Of a stretch of 64,000 bases of DNA, positions 1-9,913 are shown piece by piece. Where the stretch lies: NCBI RefSeq assembly GCF_003346815.1, contig NZ_CP031217.1:1054001-1118000 (forward strand), given 5' to 3'. The stretch comes from Halarcobacter bivalviorum. GTDB lineage: Bacteria > Campylobacterota > Campylobacteria > Campylobacterales > Arcobacteraceae. A program made the translations under genes and the position numbers. Position 1 is the stretch's first letter, and each line of letters starts with the position of its first letter. The notes beneath the pieces are model-generated. The model was given only the letters and a program-made list of their open reading frames with translations. It searched no databases and was not told the DNA's origin.

Positions 1-1142
1 TTTTCCATTACTTTAAATACTTTTTCAAGCATTAAGAAATTTAATCTATCAAATTCATTTATACTAATAGCAATATCTATAAACTCATTTGGGTAGTAGA
101 TTTTATCTTCAGCATTTGATTTTATTCTCATTAAGATTTCATATTTTATAATCTCTTTATTTCTATTATAAATTGGCTGATAAACAGGAAAAACACTGTT
201 CTCTTTTATTGCCATTGAAATAACTTCTTTAATTTTAAGATTTACAAGGTCATTATCTTTTGTATCTATCTCTTTTGTATAAATTTTATATTTTTGATTA
301 TGGTTTTTTGCATATTTTAAAGCCATTTTTGCAGTTGAAATAAGGTTTTCTTGTTGTTCACAACTTGCTCCAATGCTATATGAAAAAATACTTTCATCAA
401 GTTTTTCAATTAAATTATTTTTTTCTTTTTCTAAATTTTGGCTAAATAAATATGCAAATTTATTTGTTCCTTTTCTATAAAGAGAATTTTTTTCACTAAT
501 TTTATTTTTAATTGTGTCTATTAACTCTTTTAAGATCTCATCACTTTTATCAATCCCATAAATTGATTGAATATTTTCTAAGTTTGTAAGTTCAATTATT
601 AGTAGATTTTTGTGATTTGTCTCTTTTATATCTTTATGAAGAGCATGAATATTTTTTAATTTTGTAATATTATCTATTTCACTTAGTTGTAAATGTGTCT
701 TTTCTAAATCTATTTTTTCATGTATCTCTTTTGCAGTTTTTTCTAAAACTTCAAAAAATCTATCGGTACTAACTGGTTTTTGAATAAAATATTTAATACC
801 TAATTCAATCAATGACTCTAATTTTTCAGAATCATTATAAGCTGAAATAATTAGTATCATTTGCTTTTTATTGATTTTCAAAATCTCTTTTGAAAGTTCA
901 ATTCCACTCATATATGGCATGTTTATATCAGAAATAACTAAATCATAAGTTTGATTACAGTTATTCTCTTCCACATATTTTTCAAAAGCTTTTTTACTAT
1001 TAGTATATGCATCAACCTTTTTAAAGATACTGTTTAAGATTGAAGTATTTACCTCATTTAACTTTTCGTCATCTTCAACATAAAGCACTTTTAAGTTTTC
1101 GCATAACTTTATTAGTTCATTTATATTACACATTTCTTTCAT
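1..1142 (-). CDS. response regulator with degenerate GGDEF and EAL domains (3' end outside window)
   Basis: Reading the minus strand from ATG at 1142 (or the in-frame ATG at 1133) gives an open frame with no stop down to base 1, so the C terminus is missing. An N-terminal receiver domain has the acidic pair in YVEDDE, the phospho-acceptor region in VISDINMP and the conserved lysine in FIQKP. A GGDEF-like fold follows, but its signature is replaced by KGTNKF, so it should not make c-di-GMP. The sequence then enters an EAL domain (VYQPIY, then YEILMRI in place of the usual EALLRW) and runs off the window. It is probably a cytoplasmic c-di-GMP phosphodiesterase or sensor under phosphorelay control; whether the EAL part is active cannot be judged from this fragment. 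Confidence 0.82.
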   Translation of the reverse strand, partial: MKEMCNINELIKLCENLKVLYVEDDEKLNEVNTSILNSIFKKVDAYTNSKKAFEKYVEENNCNQTYDLVISDINMPYMSGIELSKEILKINKKQMILIISAYNDSEKLESLIELGIKYFIQKPVSTDRFFEVLEKTAKEIHEKIDLEKTHLQLSEIDNITKLKNIHALHKDIKETNHKNLLIIELTNLENIQSIYGIDKSDEILKELIDTIKNKISEKNSLYRKGTNKFAYLFSQNLEKEKNNLIEKLDESIFSYSIGASCEQQENLISTAKMALKYAKNHNQKYKIYTKEIDTKDNDLVNLKIKEVISMAIKENSVFPVYQPIYNRNKEIIKYEILMRIKSNAEDKIYYPNEFIDIAISINEFDRLNFLMLEKVFKVME

Positions 1143-1262
1143 AATTATATTATATACTAAAAAAGTATCTAAATAGTATTAAAAATGATAATAGAAATTT
1201 TATTTTATTATCAATGTTTATATACAATACATAAAATAAAAAATTATAAAAGGAAAATATAA

Positions 1263-1973
1263 ATGTCAACAAAAAATAGTGTACTAATCTCAATTGGTTT
1301 TATAATAGGATTATCAATTATGGCATTGATTTTAAGTAAAGGTTTTATCTCATATAAAGAGTTAGACCGTACAGTTACAGTAAAAGGTTTAGCACAAGAA
1401 GAGGTTAAAGCTGATTTAGTTATTTGGCCAATAAAATTTATAAAAGCTTCAAATGATAATACAGAGCTTTATAAAGAGTTAGAAGATGACACAAAAAAGA
1501 TTTTAGAATTTTTAAAAGGTATTGGTTTTAATGATAGTGAATTAACAGTATTAGCTCCTTCCGTAAATGATAAGTTTGCACAAAGTTATGGAGGAAGTGA
1601 CAGAATTAAATTTAGATATAGTGGTTTTAATAAAGTAGTTGTATATTCTAATAATATAGATTTAGCAAGAGATGCGATGAAAAAACTTAGTAAACTTGGA
1701 AAAGAGGGAATCACTTTTTTACAAGATGATTATGATACAAGAGTTGAGTATATGTTTACAAAACTTAATGAAATTAAACCTAAAATGGTTGAAAAAGCAA
1801 CACAAAGTGCTAGAGATACAGCTCTTAAGTTTGCACAAGATTCAAGTAGTAATTTAGGAAAAATAAAAAAAGCCTCACAAGGACAATTCTCAATTAGTTC
1901 AAGAGATAAAAATACAGAGCATATTAAAAGAATTAGAGTTGTTTCAACAGTTGAGTATTATTTAGTAGATTAA
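1263..1973 (+). CDS. SIMPL domain (DUF541) protein
   Basis: A 236-residue protein with one N-terminal hydrophobic segment (about residues 8-28), a membrane anchor or uncleaved signal, followed by the typical SIMPL opening TVTVKGLAQEEVKADL. The family is periplasmic or membrane-anchored, and its biochemical role in bacteria is poorly defined. An AGGA Shine-Dalgarno sequence at 1251-1254 sits 8 bases before the ATG and supports this start. It stands alone between two signalling genes. The family call is strong; no function beyond that should be inferred. Confidence 0.8.
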   Translation: MSTKNSVLISIGFIIGLSIMALILSKGFISYKELDRTVTVKGLAQEEVKADLVIWPIKFIKASNDNTELYKELEDDTKKILEFLKGIGFNDSELTVLAPSVNDKFAQSYGGSDRIKFRYSGFNKVVVYSNNIDLARDAMKKLSKLGKEGITFLQDDYDTRVEYMFTKLNEIKPKMVEKATQSARDTALKFAQDSSSNLGKIKKASQGQFSISSRDKNTEHIKRIRVVSTVEYYLVD

Positions 1974-2036
1974 TTTTATTCCTGACTTTAATAGTAGATA
2001 TTATACCATTGTGTCACATTTTTAAATGGAGACCCA

Positions 2037-3647
2037 ATGCAAAAACTACTATTAATTGATAATTCTATAGTTATAATAAATGTTTTAAAAGACTTATTTG
2101 CAAAAAAAAATGATTATGAAGTTTTTGTTGCAAAAAGTTTAGAAGAGGCAAAAAATTTAATGAATTTTCATAAATTTTTTGTTTCTATTTCAAATTTAGT
2201 ATTGCCTGATGCTTTAAATGGGGAATTACTAAGTCTTTTGAAAGCTAACCAAATCCCAACAATTGTACTAACTTCAAAAATTGATTCTGAGACTATTTCA
2301 AAAATTAAAAGAAATGAAGTTATTGATTACATTTCTAAAGAATCAATCTATGAACTACAAAAAGCTTATCGTTTAGCAAATCTACTTTTATATATAAAAA
2401 ATATGGAAGTTCTTATTGTAGATGATTCTGCCACAGTAATTTCTCAATTAAAAAATAGTTTGGAAACTTTACTTTTAAATGTAAATATTGCAAATAGTGG
2501 AAAATCTGCTTTAAAAGAGCTAGAAAAAAATCAAAAAATCTCTTTAATAATTACAGACTATCATATGGATGAAATGAATGGTTTAGAATTTATAAAAAAA
2601 GTAAGAAAAGGAAATATAAATAATACTCTTCCAATCTTAGTGATGACTTCTGATAATAGTAACGAATTAAAAGTTGATTTATATAAAAATGGAGCAACAG
2701 ATTTTTTAGTAAAACCTTTATTAGTAGAGGAGTTAAAAGCTAAAATTTTTGATATTTTTTTAAATATGAAGCAGATAACAGATATTCAAAAATTTACAGA
2801 AATTATTGATAAAAATGTAATTATTTCTTCAACTGATGCAAATGGAACAATAACAAAAGTCTCAGAAGCTTTTTGTAAAATCTCTGGTTATACAAAAGAA
2901 GAACTAATTGGACAAAATCATAAAATAGTTAGACATCCAAGTATGTCTACTAAATTTTATGATGAGTTATGGAATACAATTACTTCTGGAAAAGTATGGA
3001 AAGGTGAAATTAAAAATATTTCAAAAAATAAAGAATCATATTGGGTATATGTAGTAATTGAACCAGTTTTTGATAATAAAGGTAATATCTCAGGATTTAC
3101 TTCAATAAGAGAAGATATTACAGATAAGAAAAAAATTTATGAACTATCAATTACTGATGGTTTAACTTCTCTTTTTAATAGACGATATTTCAATGATAGT
3201 GCTACAGTTTATATGCAAAATTGTTTAAGAGATAATGCCTATTTCGGTTTTTTAATTTTAGATATTGATAATTTTAAAAAATATAATGATACTTACGGGC
3301 ATCAAAAAGGTGATACAGTCTTAAAAAAAGTTGCCGATGCTATAAAAGAAGTCTTTAAAAGAGAAGAGGATTTAGTCTTTAGATTAGGTGGAGAAGAGTT
3401 CGGTATTTTAATTAGTGCTAAGAAAGAAGATGATATAAAACTACTTGCTGAAAAAGCTAGAAAAAGTATAGAGTCTTTAGGAATTGAGCATAAAAATAAT
3501 AAACCTTATTCTGTTGTAACTGCTTCATTTGGATTAACAATTTTAAAAGATGTAAATAAGCATATTGATGAAGTTTATAGTTTAAGTGATGAATTACTAT
3601 ATAAAGCAAAAGAAAGAGGAAGAAATCAAGTTTTTTTTGCTCCATAA
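2037..3647 (+). CDS. diguanylate cyclase with two receiver domains and an Aer-type PAS domain
   Basis: Domain order in 536 residues: receiver 1 (about 1-118), receiver 2 (about 122-245), PAS (about 250-365) and GGDEF (about 370-536). Receiver 2 is complete (LIVDDS, ITDYHMDEMNG, VKPL). Receiver 1 has SNLVLPD where the phospho-acceptor Asp is expected and looks degenerate. The PAS domain carries the RHPSM and VWKGEIKN signatures of redox/energy-sensing PAS domains. The cyclase site is intact (RLGGEEF), so c-di-GMP synthesis is expected. GGAG at 2028-2031 lies 5 bases before the ATG. No transmembrane segment is seen, so the protein is cytoplasmic and would combine a phosphorelay input with a redox or ligand input. 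Confidence 0.88.
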   Translation: MQKLLLIDNSIVIINVLKDLFAKKNDYEVFVAKSLEEAKNLMNFHKFFVSISNLVLPDALNGELLSLLKANQIPTIVLTSKIDSETISKIKRNEVIDYISKESIYELQKAYRLANLLLYIKNMEVLIVDDSATVISQLKNSLETLLLNVNIANSGKSALKELEKNQKISLIITDYHMDEMNGLEFIKKVRKGNINNTLPILVMTSDNSNELKVDLYKNGATDFLVKPLLVEELKAKIFDIFLNMKQITDIQKFTEIIDKNVIISSTDANGTITKVSEAFCKISGYTKEELIGQNHKIVRHPSMSTKFYDELWNTITSGKVWKGEIKNISKNKESYWVYVVIEPVFDNKGNISGFTSIREDITDKKKIYELSITDGLTSLFNRRYFNDSATVYMQNCLRDNAYFGFLILDIDNFKKYNDTYGHQKGDTVLKKVADAIKEVFKREEDLVFRLGGEEFGILISAKKEDDIKLLAEKARKSIESLGIEHKNNKPYSVVTASFGLTILKDVNKHIDEVYSLSDELLYKAKERGRNQVFFAP

Positions 3648-3701
3648 ACTCTACACAAAACTATGCTAAAATTGCAAAAATATAAAATTGGAGTTTTTTT
3701 G

Positions 3702-4346
3702 ATGCAAAATAAAAAAGTTGTATTAATTACGATAGTTGCTCTATTAGCACTATTTTTAGTTGCTGGATATGTTTATAAAAATAAGCAATCTGAAGAGTAT
3801 GCAAATATTTCAAAAAGTGAAGCCTTAGTTTTCCAACGACCTTATTCTGTTGTTATTGGAAATGAAGATGCAAAAGTTCAACTTGTAGAGTTCTTTGACC
3901 CAGCTTGTGGTACTTGTGCACAATTTCATCCTTATGTAAAAGATATTATGAAAGAGAATGAAGGGAAAATCAAATTAGTATTAAGATATGCACCTTTTCA
4001 TCAAAATTCAGATTATGCAGTAAAAATGCTTGAAGGTGCTAGAGAGCAAGGTTTATTTATGGAAGCTTTAGAGTTTATGTTTGCTACACAAGTTTATTGG
4101 ATAAAAAATCATGTTGTAAATCCTAAACAATTATGGGCATTATTAGCAAATGTAAAAGGTTTAGATATGGAAAAATTAGCTGCTTTTATGAATAATAATA
4201 AAACAGCTGATGAGATAATCGCACAAGATTTAAAAGATGCAGAGACTTTAAAAGCTGATAAGACTCCATCATATTTTGTAAATGGGAAACCTTTACAAGA
4301 GTTTGGATTAGAGAACTTAAAAAAACTAATCAATTCTGAACTATAA
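3702..4346 (+). CDS. DsbA-family thioredoxin-fold protein
   Basis: A thiol-disulfide oxidoreductase-like protein of 214 residues with an N-terminal membrane anchor or signal (VVLITIVALLALFLVAGYVY) and the redox motif C-G-T-C within FFDPACGTCAQFH. A DsbA-like helical insert and a cis-Pro region (KTPSYFVNG) follow. I chose the ATG at 3702 because GGAG at 3690-3693 sits 8 bases before it; an in-frame ATG at 3663 lacks a ribosome binding site and would put charged residues before the signal. It probably acts in the periplasm on protein thiols. A strong hairpin follows the gene at 4359-4391. Confidence 0.85.
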   Translation: MQNKKVVLITIVALLALFLVAGYVYKNKQSEEYANISKSEALVFQRPYSVVIGNEDAKVQLVEFFDPACGTCAQFHPYVKDIMKENEGKIKLVLRYAPFHQNSDYAVKMLEGAREQGLFMEALEFMFATQVYWIKNHVVNPKQLWALLANVKGLDMEKLAAFMNNNKTADEIIAQDLKDAETLKADKTPSYFVNGKPLQEFGLENLKKLINSEL

Positions 4347-4358
4347 AACTACTATTTC

Positions 4359-4391
4359 AAATACTTTATGATTCTAAATCATAAAGTATTT
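4359..4391. terminator. 15-bp perfect inverted repeat after the DsbA-like gene
   Basis: Arms AAATACTTTATGATT (4359-4373) and AATCATAAAGTATTT (4377-4391) flank a CTA loop. The stem is perfect but has only three G-C pairs and no clear T-run after it. It probably ends transcription before the aroB operon, or stabilises the 3' end. Confidence 0.55.
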
Positions 4392-4478
4392 AGAAAACTT
4401 CTATGACTTGGCTTCTTTAACCCATTTTCAATAAATTTTAGATAATATATTTAAAAAACTATAAACTATGGATTTTTA

Positions 4479-5519
4479 ATGATTGTAAATATTTCCCTAC
4501 CAGATAATACAAAGTATGATATTACTATTGATACCTTAAAAAAACAATATTTTGACAGAAAAGTTGTTATTGTAACTAACCCTACTGTAAGCTCTTTGCA
4601 TTTAGATTATTTAAAAGAAAAAATTTCAGCAAAAGAGTTATCTGTTGTAACTGTTCCAGATGGAGAACAGTATAAGAATATGGAGACTATTGAAGCTATT
4701 TTAGAACACTGCTTTGAACATAAATTAAATAGAAACTCACTTCTTATAGCTTTTGGTGGTGGAGTTATTGGTGATATGACAGGTTTTGCTGCTTCAATTT
4801 ATCAAAGAGGAATTGATTTTATTCAAGTTCCAACAACTCTTCTTTCACAAGTTGATGCAAGTGTTGGTGGTAAAACAGGAGTAAATAATAAATATGGGAA
4901 AAACCTAATTGGTGCATTTCATCAACCAATTGCGGTAAATATTGACCCACATTTTTTAACTACTCTTCCTAAAAGAGAGTTTGGTGCGGGAATTGCTGAG
5001 ATTGTTAAGATGGCAGTAACTTTTAATAAAGATTTCTTCCAATGGCTGGAGAAAAATAATCTAAATGATGAAAAAAATATAAAAACTGCAATTGCAAAAT
5101 CTGTAGAGACTAAAGCTTGGGTTGTATCTCAAGATGAAAAAGAGAGAGGCTTAAGGGCAGCTCTTAATTATGGACACACTTTTGGGCATGTTATTGAAAA
5201 TGAAACAAACTATAATACTTATTTACACGGCGAAGCTGTAGGTATTGGAATGGTTATGGCTAATGAGTTAGCTAAGAAAATTGGATATATGAGTGAAGGT
5301 GAAACTTTAAGAGTAAAACATCTATTAGAAAAATATGATATTCCAACTAGCTATAAAATAGAAGATGTAGAAGATTTTTATGAACATTTTTTCTTAGATA
5401 AAAAATCATTAGATAATAGAATTAAATTTATAGTTCCAAAGGGAATAGGGGATTGTGAAATCACAGATTTGATTTCAAAAGAGAATGTAATTGAAGTATT
5501 AAAAGGGTTTTCAAATTGA
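4479..5519 (+). CDS. aroB: 3-dehydroquinate synthase
   Basis: Second step of the shikimate pathway: NAD- and metal-dependent cyclisation of DAHP to 3-dehydroquinate in the cytoplasm. At 346 residues it is normal AroB length. Recognisable motifs are VPDGEQYKN, the nucleotide-binding GGGVIGDMTGF, the QVPTTLLSQVDASVGGKTGVN stretch (first 20 residues recognised), and the metal-binding region LNYGHTFGHVIE with HGEAVGIGM. Its TGA overlaps the TTG start of the following mscS-like gene, the first of several overlaps in this operon. Confidence 0.97.
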   Translation: MIVNISLPDNTKYDITIDTLKKQYFDRKVVIVTNPTVSSLHLDYLKEKISAKELSVVTVPDGEQYKNMETIEAILEHCFEHKLNRNSLLIAFGGGVIGDMTGFAASIYQRGIDFIQVPTTLLSQVDASVGGKTGVNNKYGKNLIGAFHQPIAVNIDPHFLTTLPKREFGAGIAEIVKMAVTFNKDFFQWLEKNNLNDEKNIKTAIAKSVETKAWVVSQDEKERGLRAALNYGHTFGHVIENETNYNTYLHGEAVGIGMVMANELAKKIGYMSEGETLRVKHLLEKYDIPTSYKIEDVEDFYEHFFLDKKSLDNRIKFIVPKGIGDCEITDLISKENVIEVLKGFSN

Positions 5520-7174
5520 AAAATATACTAAAACTACTATTAGTAACTTTAGTTTTATCTTTTGCTTGTGCACAAGAAAAAAAGCCTGTTGCAAATAAAT
5601 TAGCCGATATTGAAGCAATTGAAGAGAAAAGATTAAAAGAGATTGAAGAAGAGAAACAAAAGCAAAAGTTAGAAGAGGAAAAAAGAGCTAAGATTACTGA
5701 GATTAAAAATAAGATTGACTCTATTGATTCTGAATTAAGAAATAATATTTTATTAAAAAGATATAGTAACTACGATGCTTATAGAAGAATTTCTACAGAA
5801 TTAGATGATTTAAAAGAGAGTGTAATTAAAGTAAATCCTAAAGATGAAGATAGACTTTACCAATTAAACAACAAAATAAGAATTAAAGAAAATGAGCTTG
5901 AATTAATTTCTGAATATAGAGGTTCTCCTATTGGTGCACTTATAAACCCACCAGAAATAGAGAGTTATGAATCTATTTCTAATCCTTTTGGAATTATTAA
6001 TGCTCTTTCATATATTAAAAAACTTGAAAATAATAAAAAACAATTTTTATCAATTGAAGATAGAATCACTGAATTAACAAATTTACTTGATGAAAAGCTT
6101 TATGCTTATGTTGAGTTATATAATCTTGACCCAAAACCTGAATATAAAGAGGAAATAAACTTTTTAGATAAAGAGAAAAAAGATTTCCATATGGTACTTG
6201 AAATTGTATCTACAACAGAAGAGGTTTATACAAGAAAGATTGAGCAAGTTATTTTAGAGACAAAATCACAAATCTCTAATCAAGTAGAAAAGATATTTAA
6301 TATCGCAATGATTATTGTTTCTTTATTTATCATTACATTTTTAATTAAACTTGCACTTAAAAAATATTTCTCACAAAATGAAAACTATTATATGACAAAT
6401 AAAGTAATCAACTTCTTTGTTGTATTTTTTGTTGTGATTGTTATTTTATTCTCATATATTGACAATGTATCTTATGTAGTGACAATCTTAGGATTTGCAT
6501 CTGCGGGTATTGCTATTGCTTTAAAAGATTGGTTTATGTCAATTTTTGGATGGATGGTAATTGTTACATCTGGTTCGATTCATGTAGGAGATAGAATTAA
6601 AGTTACAAGAAATGGACTTGAAGTGGTTGGAGATGTATTAGATATCTCTTTATTTAAAATCACTATTAGAGAAGATATTACTTTAACTTCATATACAACA
6701 AATAGAAGAACAGGAAGAATTTTCTTTATTCCAAATAACTATATTTTCTCTGAAATGATTGCAAACTATACTCACTCAGGACTTAGAACAGTTTGGGATG
6801 GTATTGATATTACAATTACTTTTGATTCAAACCATAAAAAAGCTCAGCATATTGCAAAAGAGATTTTAAAACACTACTCAAAAGGATATACTGATATTAC
6901 AAGAAAACAGTTATCAAAAATGAGAAGTAAATATCAGCTAAGAGCAACTGGAGTTGAACCTAGAGTTTATACTTTTGTTGAATCTTACGGTATTGTAATT
7001 TCTGCTTGGTATTTAACTAACTCATATGCAGCTTTAGTTTTAAGAAGTACAATGTCTCCTGAGATACTTGAAGCCTTTATGAAAGAGGATGATATTCATA
7101 TTGCATATCCTACTCAAACAGTTAATTCAAGTACTGGAACAAGAACTCCACCAATTGATTTACCGAGTATTTAA
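5516..7174 (+). CDS. MscS-family mechanosensitive channel with a long N-terminal coiled coil
   Basis: 552 residues. A signal peptide or lipoprotein-like N terminus (LVTLVLSFACAQ) leads into about 200 highly charged residues rich in E/K heptads, predicted periplasmic coiled coil. Transmembrane segments lie near 257-280, 296-316 and 321-345; the last is the Gly/Ala-rich pore helix typical of MscS, followed by the MscS beta domain. The start is TTG at 5516-5518, overlapping the aroB stop by 4 bases, so it is translationally coupled. The channel should release solutes on hypo-osmotic shock; the extended periplasmic part resembles the larger MscK/YbdG-like forms. The same neighbour follows aroB in Helicobacter as I recall. 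Confidence 0.88.
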   Translation: MKNILKLLLVTLVLSFACAQEKKPVANKLADIEAIEEKRLKEIEEEKQKQKLEEEKRAKITEIKNKIDSIDSELRNNILLKRYSNYDAYRRISTELDDLKESVIKVNPKDEDRLYQLNNKIRIKENELELISEYRGSPIGALINPPEIESYESISNPFGIINALSYIKKLENNKKQFLSIEDRITELTNLLDEKLYAYVELYNLDPKPEYKEEINFLDKEKKDFHMVLEIVSTTEEVYTRKIEQVILETKSQISNQVEKIFNIAMIIVSLFIITFLIKLALKKYFSQNENYYMTNKVINFFVVFFVVIVILFSYIDNVSYVVTILGFASAGIAIALKDWFMSIFGWMVIVTSGSIHVGDRIKVTRNGLEVVGDVLDISLFKITIREDITLTSYTTNRRTGRIFFIPNNYIFSEMIANYTHSGLRTVWDGIDITITFDSNHKKAQHIAKEILKHYSKGYTDITRKQLSKMRSKYQLRATGVEPRVYTFVESYGIVISAWYLTNSYAALVLRSTMSPEILEAFMKEDDIHIAYPTQTVNSSTGTRTPPIDLPSI

Positions 7175-8442
7175 TGATGCAGTTTAGTACAAATAAACAA
7201 AAAGTATATTTCAAAACTTTTGGATGTAGAACAAATGTTTTTGATACTCAAGTTATGATGAGTAGATTAAAAGATTTTGAAATTACTCAAGATGAAAAGC
7301 AAGCAGATATTGTAGTTATTAACTCTTGTACAGTTACAAATAGTGCAGACTCAACAGCAAGAGGTTATATAAACTCTTTAAACAAGTTTGAAAAACCACC
7401 AAGGGTTATTTTTACAGGTTGTGGAGTTTGGACAAAGGGTGAAAATCTATTTAAAGACAATAAAATTGATTCACTTTTTGGGCATAGTGAAAAAGAGAAT
7501 ATCAATGAACTTCTAAAAAAAGAAGAGAGATTCTTTGATGCTGGAGATTTAGACCATATTGATGATACTATAGTTGAAGAGTTTATTGGAAAAAGTAGGG
7601 CATTTATAAAAATACAAGAAGGCTGTGATTTTAGATGCTCTTATTGTATTATTCCTTATGTTAGAGGAGATGCTAGGTCTTACAAAGAAGATAAAATTTT
7701 AGAACAAGTTTCAACACTAGCTTCTAATGGTTTTGGAGAGTTTATTCTTACTGGAACTAATGTTGGTTCTTATGGAAAAAAACAACACACTTCTTTAGCA
7801 AAACTTCTTAAAAAAATGGCACAGATTAAAGGTGTTAGAAGAATTAGAATGGGAAGTATTGAACCTATTCAAATTGATGATGAATTTAAAGAACTTATCA
7901 ATGAACCTTTTATGGCAAAGCATCTACATATTGCCTTACAACACACTTCTAAAACGATGTTAAAAATTATGAATAGAAGAAATAAAGTTTTATCAGATTT
8001 AGAACTTTTTGAATTTTTAAAAGATAATGGTTATGCTTTAGGAACAGATTTTATTGTAGGTCATCCTGGAGAAACAGAAGAGATATGGAAAGAAGCAGTT
8101 GAAAACTTACATAGATTTCCTTTAACTCATGTACATGCTTTTACTTATTCAAAAAGAGATGGAACACCAAGTGCAACAATGAGTGGGGAAGTTCATGGTA
8201 ATATTGCTAAACAAAGATATAATGAATTAACTCAAATTATAAAACAGAAGAATTTAGACTTTAGACTAAATAATAAAGAGCCTTTAGATGTCTTAATTGA
8301 ATCATATAAAGATGGAAAATATCATGGGCTTGATCAACACTTCAACCAAATAGAGGTTGAAAGTAATGCAGATTTAGTTGGTGATTGGATAACAATTGAA
8401 AACTACGAAGCAAAAGAAGATAAAAATGTGGCAAAATTCTAA
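7174..8442 (+). CDS. mtaB: tRNA t6A37 C2 methylthiotransferase
   Basis: A radical-SAM methylthiotransferase, 422 residues. The N-terminal MTTase domain has the start signature FKTFGCRTN and cluster cysteines in NSCTVT and FTGCGVW. The radical-SAM domain has CDFRCSYCIIPYVRG, and a TRAM-like region ends the protein. It adds a methylthio group to t6A37 of ANN-decoding tRNAs. GCRTN rather than GCQMN favours MtaB over MiaB. ATG at 7174 shares a base with the preceding TAA; a second ATG at 7177 is equally possible. Confidence 0.93.
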   Translation: MMQFSTNKQKVYFKTFGCRTNVFDTQVMMSRLKDFEITQDEKQADIVVINSCTVTNSADSTARGYINSLNKFEKPPRVIFTGCGVWTKGENLFKDNKIDSLFGHSEKENINELLKKEERFFDAGDLDHIDDTIVEEFIGKSRAFIKIQEGCDFRCSYCIIPYVRGDARSYKEDKILEQVSTLASNGFGEFILTGTNVGSYGKKQHTSLAKLLKKMAQIKGVRRIRMGSIEPIQIDDEFKELINEPFMAKHLHIALQHTSKTMLKIMNRRNKVLSDLELFEFLKDNGYALGTDFIVGHPGETEEIWKEAVENLHRFPLTHVHAFTYSKRDGTPSATMSGEVHGNIAKQRYNELTQIIKQKNLDFRLNNKEPLDVLIESYKDGKYHGLDQHFNQIEVESNADLVGDWITIENYEAKEDKNVAKF

Positions 8443-9913
8443 TAATAAAAAAAATAATCTACTAGATAAAAATATTAAGTTGATGGCAATTTCTGCCGTT
8501 GTTTTAATTGTACTTTTTTTATATACTTTATATAAAAGTAGTGCGCATATAGAATCAGGTTCTTACTATTTTGGAATAATCTTTTTACTATTTTTATTAG
8601 CCTTTGCAGTATTTGCAAGAATTAAACAAGATAAAATCCAAAAGTTTTTAAATAAAAATAGAAAAGAGAATGAAAATAGTTTCTCTTCTGAGTTAGAACA
8701 AGCAAAGCAGACTTCATCAAACAATGAAGTACCAGAGGCAAGTTCAATTAAAGCAGTTACTTCAAATGTAAGTTTTAATGATGTTGCAGGTATTAAAGAG
8801 GTAAAAGCTGAACTTGAAGAGATAGTTGATTTTTTAAATAAACCAAGCAAATATTTAAAACATGGAGTTAAACTTCCAAAGGGTGTTTTACTTGTAGGAC
8901 CTCCAGGCGTTGGAAAAACTCTGATTGCAAGAGCAGTAGCTGGAGAAGCTGATGTTCCATTTTTTTATCAAAGTGGAGCTAGTTTTGTTCAAATTTATGT
9001 GGGAATGGGAGCAAAGAAAGTTCGTGAACTTTTTATGCAAGCTAAATTAAATGCTCCTTCAATTGTTTTTATTGATGAGATAGATGCAATTGGTAAAAAA
9101 AGAGATGGTAAAAACAATGATGAAAGAGAATCAACTTTAAATGAACTTCTAACACAAATGGATGGTTTTGAAGGAGATTCAGGAGTAATTGTTATTGCTG
9201 CTACAAATAAGATAGAAGTATTAGATGAAGCTCTTTTAAGAGCAGGAAGATTTGATAGAAGAGTATTTGTAAACTTACCTAATATTGAAGATAGAAAAAA
9301 GATTTTAGAACTATATTTAAATAAAAAACATTATGAATTCAATTTAGATAATCTAGCTCAAGAGACTTCAGGTTTCTCTTCTGCTGCACTTTCTACACTT
9401 ATAAATGAAGCTTTATTAAATATGATAAAAAGAGAATCAAAAGTTGTAGAGCAAGTAGATATTGATACTGCAAAAACTAAAATTGAGTTTGGGAAAAAAC
9501 AGACTCTTCTTTTAGATGAAAAGCAAAAAGAAATTCTAGCAATCTATCAAGCAAGTAAAGCCTATATCACTAAAACAAAGGTAGCTTTATTTGATGAAAA
9601 AGTACAAACTTTAGACTCTATTTATCCTTCATATAATGAGTTAATTGAAAATATAAAAAGATATCTTTGTGGTTCAATTGCAGTAGAAGTTATCAAAAAT
9701 GAGAAGTATGCAATTAATTCAGAGGATTTAAAAAAGGCATATGAAATTGCTCAAAAGATGAAAGATGATTATAAGATGGTAGCTACACCTCAAAATATAA
9801 TTGATGAAGTATCTAACTCTTTACGGTCAATTATTTCTCAAAATGTAAATGAAATACAGAGATTAAAAGAGCTTATTTTAAAAAATGAGGTAATTTTAGA
9901 AGATGAGATTTAA
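8426..9913 (+). CDS. FtsH-like membrane AAA ATPase with a degenerate protease site
   Basis: About 495 residues. Two transmembrane segments lie in the first 80 residues, then an AAA domain with Walker A (GPPGVGKT), Walker B (IVFIDEID) and the second region of homology (ATNKIEVLDEALLRAGRFDRR, first part). In FtsH the AAA domain is followed by an M41 peptidase with HExGH; here the matching place reads AIYQASKAYITK (near 9545-9559), so the zinc ligands and catalytic Glu are gone. It is thus probably an ATP-driven unfoldase or chaperone rather than a protease. I chose ATG 8426, which overlaps mtaB by 17 bases; an in-frame ATG at 8396 would add a Lys-rich leader. A Helicobacter homologue sits in the same position as I recall. 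Confidence 0.85.
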   Translation: MWQNSNNKKNNLLDKNIKLMAISAVVLIVLFLYTLYKSSAHIESGSYYFGIIFLLFLLAFAVFARIKQDKIQKFLNKNRKENENSFSSELEQAKQTSSNNEVPEASSIKAVTSNVSFNDVAGIKEVKAELEEIVDFLNKPSKYLKHGVKLPKGVLLVGPPGVGKTLIARAVAGEADVPFFYQSGASFVQIYVGMGAKKVRELFMQAKLNAPSIVFIDEIDAIGKKRDGKNNDERESTLNELLTQMDGFEGDSGVIVIAATNKIEVLDEALLRAGRFDRRVFVNLPNIEDRKKILELYLNKKHYEFNLDNLAQETSGFSSAALSTLINEALLNMIKRESKVVEQVDIDTAKTKIEFGKKQTLLLDEKQKEILAIYQASKAYITKTKVALFDEKVQTLDSIYPSYNELIENIKRYLCGSIAVEVIKNEKYAINSEDLKKAYEIAQKMKDDYKMVATPQNIIDEVSNSLRSIISQNVNEIQRLKELILKNEVILEDEI

